Assembly: GCA_035610835.1 (NCBI GenBank)
Contig: CM069455.1
Location: 23,974,264 to 24,038,263 of the forward strand
Direction: 5' to 3'
From: Ophiura sarsii
Lineage: Eukaryota > Echinodermata > Ophiuroidea > Amphilepidida > Ophiuridae
DNA length: 64,000 nucleotides
The position numbers and the translations under genes were made by a program. Positions 59,748-64,000 of the stretch are shown here, in pieces (position 1 is the first letter of the stretch; every line of letters starts with the position of its first letter). Below the pieces are notes generated by a model. The model was not told the DNA's origin and did no database searches. It saw nothing but the letters and a program-made list of their open reading frames with translations.

Positions 59748-60509
59748 GAAACATGAGTGACTATATACGTTATACAGATCTAGAGTGGGTGCGGAAGATC
59801 GAAGACGGTGGGTTTTCCTCAGTCCATCACATGATATGGAAAAGGAATTCGGGAGACATCCATGTTGCTGTGAAAAAACTGATTGAAATGAACCAGGAAG
59901 AACCTCGCATTCATTCTAAACTCGATCATCCCAACATCGTTTCACTGCTAGGCGTGGTGAATGAAGGGCTCAATTGCTTGCTGGTATTCGAACTCTGTGA
60001 TGGTACACTGCGTTCCTATCTTGCAACGAATGGGAAGCTACCATCCGATTTATTTGATAAATGGGTAAAGGAAGCAGCAAAAGCCATCGAATACATACAT
60101 AAGTTAAACGTGGTCCACAAAGATGTTAAATCGAGTAACTACCTTATCGCAAGTGACAATATTCTGAAATTGGCTGATTTCGGTTTATCTAAGGAGATCC
60201 AACGCACACAGAGTAACGCGAGCGAAAGTGGTACATTGGTGTACATGGCACCGGAGCTTCTGACATCTAAAATACTTTCCCCCAAATTTGACATCTTTGC
60301 ATTTGCCATTGTGGTGTGGGAAATGTTGACAGGTTCGAGTCCCTTCAAAGGAATGGAGGGTATAGCAGCTGCGTTTCAAGTGTGTGACCAGAATAAACGA
60401 CTGGAGATACCTGCGGATTGTCCTTGTTACCTGGCAGAGTTAATGACGTTGTGTTGGCAAACGGATCATAAGAAAAGACCAGACATACACGAGGTGATGT
60501 CTTATATAG
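59748..60509 (+). CDS. TKL-type protein kinase, MLK/ZAK-like
   Basis: After the acceptor TTACATTGCAG the likely start is ATG 59753 (MSDYIRYTDLEWVRKI), as in ZAK-like kinases; an upstream frame is open but unsupported. Features in order: glycine loop EDGGFSSV, VAVKK with the ATP-binding Lys, HPNIVSLLGV, hinge FELCDG, catalytic loop VVHKDVKSSN, DFGLSK, APELL and KRPDIHEV. The loop keeps one canonical glycine, and Arg of HRD is Lys (non-RD type), but catalytic Lys, Asp and DFG are present. WEMLTGSSPFKGMEG and CWQTDHKKRP are close to ZAK/MLTK. The donor G|GTAAGT at 60510 leads to a short exon at 61788. No leucine zipper or SAM domain is visible. It is probably a cytosolic Ser/Thr kinase of about 263 residues. 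Confidence 0.85.
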
Positions 60510-61406
60510 GTAAGTGATGTAATACTGCGAGGTGCAAACCAGGTGCAAACCATTACAGTACCGTATGTATGTATTCCAATTCAGTGCAGTGTGGTGCAAT
60601 GTACAGTGCAGTATAAAGTGGTAAAGTGTATCCCTCATGAAACTGACATGCATTTCTGCATGCACGTTAAATGCATGTGACATGCATGAGATGGCATGCA
60701 TGCTACTACTAGCTATATTTTGGAACATTTAGAGCATGCACACGCATGTCAGAAATTGAATGTACAAGCATGCAACATGCATGCAACATGCATGCAACAT
60801 GGTTGTCGCATGCATGTGCCCATCGCATGCATGCATGATGCTCTCTCGCTCGCAATATCACAATTCTTATTGCTGAACTTTCTTAGAATATAAATATGAA
60901 GGATAGGCATACGCCTTGAAATTAATGTTCCTGTGTAAAGATTAAGGCCGTCAGACCCCTTACCATATGCCAAGCAACAACCAAAAATAAGCTACAGTTA
61001 CCACAAAATACCTTAAATTGAACAAATGAATTTGACCGCACAATTATTTGCACATACATAGGAACACATTTATTTGACCTTACCATGTATCCATCTATCA
61101 ATAACAATCCTTTCCTTTACAGTTCCTCAATATTAAACATTATAAATATGAAGCGAGCAGTAAGTCTGCAAATTCAGAATAAAACATTGTTCTTCACTGC
61201 ACTTTTAAATGCGCAGCTCAGGTTGGGTCATGATTTAATGAATGTTAATGTTAGAATCCGATAGGCGCTGTATATTCCAGAATCTTTTTGGGATGGAAAC
61301 CACCACTCATCTCTAAGTATATGTCAACATCAACCTGCATGGTAAATAAAAAGCAAATGTTTATGAATTAGTGTCAATCACAAAATCTATTAATAAATAT
61401 TAACCC
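60510..61406. other. Kinase intron, ATGCATG-rich part
   Basis: From about 60630 to 60840 CATGCATG and GCAACATGCATG motifs are dense, a degenerate short repeat. The rest is AT-rich and empty. Confidence 0.5.
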
Positions 61407-61556
61407 TTGAGGTTCGTTCACACTAGGCGATGTTTGCCGTGCGATGCAAAAAGGAGAACATCATCAGACTGCCGCAATGGTAGTTAAACATTTTTAACTC
61501 ATTGCGATAACGCACGACCTTAACGCACGGTAAATAACGTCTAGTGTGAACCAACC
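61407..61556. mobile_element. MITE with TTCACACTAG ends
   Basis: Left end GAGGTTCGTTCACACTAGGC; the right end is a near complement (GTCTAGTGTGAACCAACCTT). About 150 bp, non-coding, in the kinase intron. Class unknown. Confidence 0.6.
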
Positions 61557-61787
61557 TTTATTCAAATTATATTCCACACCTTCTGATAAACCTAGTTAAT
61601 GGAAATTGGTGTTTCGGTAAAAATTACAACAATCTTGTCTGAGAATATCGCAAATGTCTAAACTACATGTATAATTATTGTATGTACCTTTAATTTATGC
61701 GTAGGTCATCCATTTCAGTCTGCAGTTGTATGTTTTTGGTGTATTAATTCTTGTAATTCTGCATGTTCCCTTTGTTGGTCTTTTTAG

Positions 61788-61822
61788 ATGTTCCATCTCC
61801 CCAGTCAGTGGAATACTGCTGA
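61788..61822 (+). CDS. Probable last kinase exon
   Basis: A strong acceptor (TTTGTTGGTCTTTTTAG) is followed, in the phase left by 60509, by DVPSPQSVEYC and TGA at 61820-61822. The joined protein would be 263 residues. AATAAA follows at about 61930. If this splice is not used, the kinase reads two further codons to TGA at 60515-60517. Confidence 0.5.
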
Positions 61823-63516
61823 AAAGATAATTATAATACAACAATACAATGAACCATCACTTCCAACACACAAAAACCAAAAACCCAGTTGTACGGACCC
61901 AACCGAACTTGTTTTAGAAATTAGCGAAAATAAATACAGATCTGTATTATTTATATGCAGTCATTTTCAAGGGAAAAAATAAGAAGAAATAGAGGCCCAA
62001 TCGATCGATCAACCTGAGACTGAGAGATTTCCATTTGCCCGTACACCAGTGTAGGGCAATGTGAATGTTGACTTAGACTGTTACAGTGACGAAATAGAGC
62101 TATTTTATTTTAAAATGAAATTATACAAATAATAATTTAGTGCATTGAAAATTGTATTAATAATCACTCCGCACTGCAACCCATGGCCATGGGCATGGAG
62201 TATGGACCAATCATTATGATTCGGGTCTCATTTAACTCCATCCTAAGAAATGAGCACATCCACAGTACATTTGAATTGTTTATCTGTGTTTATGTGGTTC
62301 CTATTTTCGCCTAAAAATTAAAAGCTTAGGCCTATTTTGTACAATTTATAAAATATAATGCAATTGATTTCAATAAAAATAATGCAAAATTCTTATAAAA
62401 TAAAGCATACATTTCCTTACCATTTACATCTACATGTAAGGCCTTTCACTGGTTATACACTCAGCAAACAGCTCAGTAGCAGTCCTTGCGTTTTTGTAAG
62501 TGTTCCGAATTCTGCTACTGCACAGAGTTTTATTAACAATCTCTGCAACTTTCTATTTCTATAATGACTGCAGTGTGACTTCCACTTTCCTCTAGAAGGC
62601 ATTTTGTCAAGGTCCGGAAACAATAAACCATCAAAAAGCAATCTAAATTTGTTGAAAAATCCACTGAAATCTGGCGATAATCTGGACACATGAAATTAAT
62701 GTATGGAAGTTAACTTTTGAATTTTGATTGCTGTGTGCTTGCATACAATATTATACATAGCTGTAAAGCATGCGATACCTTCTTTGTAGAAGAAAAACAG
62801 GCATTAAATCGGATGATATAACATTTAAGTATGATAATGAAAACATTTCACTGGAAATATGTACAACAAAAGTGTATCGGAAGGCAAACTGATTTCGAAA
62901 TCAATTTGTGAAAATTCGATTATAACAATTTTGAGTGGACTAAGATTTGGAGATATGATATTGAGAAATGTATGAAAATACAAATTATGTAAACATGTGT
63001 ATAAGCACTGGTATAAGAGTGGATAATAAACACAAAAGATTTTTTAAAAAGTAATATTTACCCAACGAACATATTTTTGGCAACAATTAGTAATGTTGAG
63101 CATTCAATCATTTGTATTGAAACAGAGACAATGATTTTTGTTCTATTTGGATATTATAAAGGAAATCAAGTGGAATATATATAATCAATAACTATAGGAC
63201 AATTATGTGTCAGTAAATTCAAATATGGTAGCTACCCAAACTTGATAGCATTACTGCATGAAGAATTAAATTTAAGAATCATTATGAATTTGATAAGAGA
63301 CATTATGTAATTGATGATATGGCTAAAATGCACGAACAGTGTAACTTACCATGATTATGAGAGTATTTAAGTGATGTAATTGCTGAATGAATTAAAAAGT
63401 GTGGAAAAATACTCTGAAACTGTGTCACAAACACATAGTAACGTTTTGAGATACGTGTAAACAGGTAAAAATGAATTCCCCACAATTTGCCTGAGAATGT
63501 GTTTTTAATTACACAG
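61823..63516. other. No gene recognised before the second NHL exon
   Basis: AT-rich DNA. Upstream exons of the second lectin-NHL gene would have to lie here or be absent; I see no CTLD exon (no WLGI or Cys pattern) in it. Confidence 0.4.
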
Positions 63517-64000
63517 AAACAAGGACCTGTACACTTGAAGCATGGCGATATGAGAAGCAGTTTGGACATAAAGATGGACCTGGTAAGCATAAGCTTCAAA
63601 CAGCCGGTGCGATGACAGCCACACACCCGAAATGCGACGTCGCTGTAAAGGATTGCATCGATGGAACAATAGTTGTGTACGACAGCCCTGGAAAATTCAA
63701 ATTCATTCTGACGGACACTCCTCCTTTAACTCGTCCGGAAAACTCCGTTGCCAGTCCCTATTGGTTATCAAGCGGGGTAGCCATAGAGCCTACTGACCTG
63801 GGACATGATCACCGCATCTACGCAACTGACGTCTGCCGCTATGTCAATGTTTACAACTCGTCGGGGAAATATCAAGAAAGATTCGAGGTATTCCCTCCTC
63901 AATCACAACGCTGCAAAGGTGAGCCTTTATTAGGAGGAGTTACGTTCGACAACGATGGACATTTGCTTGTAGGGGCTGGTGATGAGCGACGACCAGCACT
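63517..64000 (+). CDS. Second NHL propeller exon, runs off the window
   Basis: The acceptor TTTTAATTACACAG and phase 1 are the same as at 52870. The sequence is about 85-90% alike at a glance and starts ETRTCTLEAWRYEKQFG. The frame stays open to the window end. It has the first blades (CDVAVKDCIDGTIVVYDSPG, IYATDVCRYVNVYNSSGKY, GVTFDNDGHLLVGAGDE) and lacks the 11-codon stretch (FVYSTERYSVG region) that copy 1 has after GAGDE. No CTLD exon is seen between 54.2 and 63.5 kb. It may be a separate gene, a partial tandem duplicate, or an alternative last exon of the lectin gene. Confidence 0.8.

Noticed and set aside
59636..60517. Kinase as the intracellular part of the lectin-NHL protein
   Set aside because: The NHL exon ends in a stop, no transmembrane exon is seen and the kinase has its own start, so a fusion is not supported.

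Overview
This window reads as nuclear DNA of a marine invertebrate animal. An echinoderm, or a related invertebrate deuterostome, is my best guess. The grounds are phased exons with GT-AG introns, C-type lectin (CTLD) and NHL-propeller exons of the kind expanded in these animals, frequent TAGGCCTA and TACATGTA palindromes, AT-rich introns and a very dense load of short foldback DNA transposons. The species call is inference. There is no bacterial gene organisation, and almost all of the short ATG-to-stop reading frames are noise in introns and repeats.

The main gene runs on the + strand from about 3.5 to 54.3 kb. I assembled it exon by exon from splice sites and phases: a signal-peptide exon (3511-3583), CTLD 1 split over two exons (26851-27034, 29072-29334), CTLD 2 split over two exons (30605-30797, 32143-32342), two short Ser/Thr-rich stalk exons (34060-34128 and 34441-34512) with a decayed third copy between them, and one long NHL beta-propeller exon (52870-54187). 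Every junction agrees in phase. The model is a secreted protein of about 790 residues, two lectin domains joined to an NHL propeller. The NHL exon carries one apparent 1-base frameshift near 53.62 kb and a very recent in-frame 135-bp (45-residue) tandem duplication. A second NHL exon, clearly a paralogue with the same acceptor and phase, starts at 63517 and leaves the window intact.

Between the two NHL exons lies a compact TKL-type protein kinase (59748-60509) resembling MLK/ZAK kinases. It probably has a short last exon at 61788. Its glycine loop is unusual and it has HKD in place of HRD.

The rest is mobile and repetitive DNA. It includes a decayed RTE/CFDP2-like LINE on the minus strand (about 18.47-21.26 kb) and a short Penelope-like element with a GIY-YIG reading frame, a perfect terminal inverted repeat, a 14-bp target duplication and a hammerhead-like core (37768-38385). 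It also includes several mariner-like TA-flanked elements (8416-9472, 14639-15997, 25078-25713, 27051-27463, 31223-31786, 48535-52801), hAT-type elements with visible 8-bp target duplications (6826-7309, 23833-24248), three copies of a 210-220 bp foldback MITE, and large near-perfect palindromes. One of these, at 29339-29825, sits inside the splice donor of the CTLD 1 exon and leaves that donor usable. A satellite of about 20 units of about 120 bp (49.79-52.24 kb), rich in AGGTCA/GGGTCA half-sites, lies inside a mariner-like element just upstream of the NHL exon. An assembly gap of 100 N is at 42883-42982.
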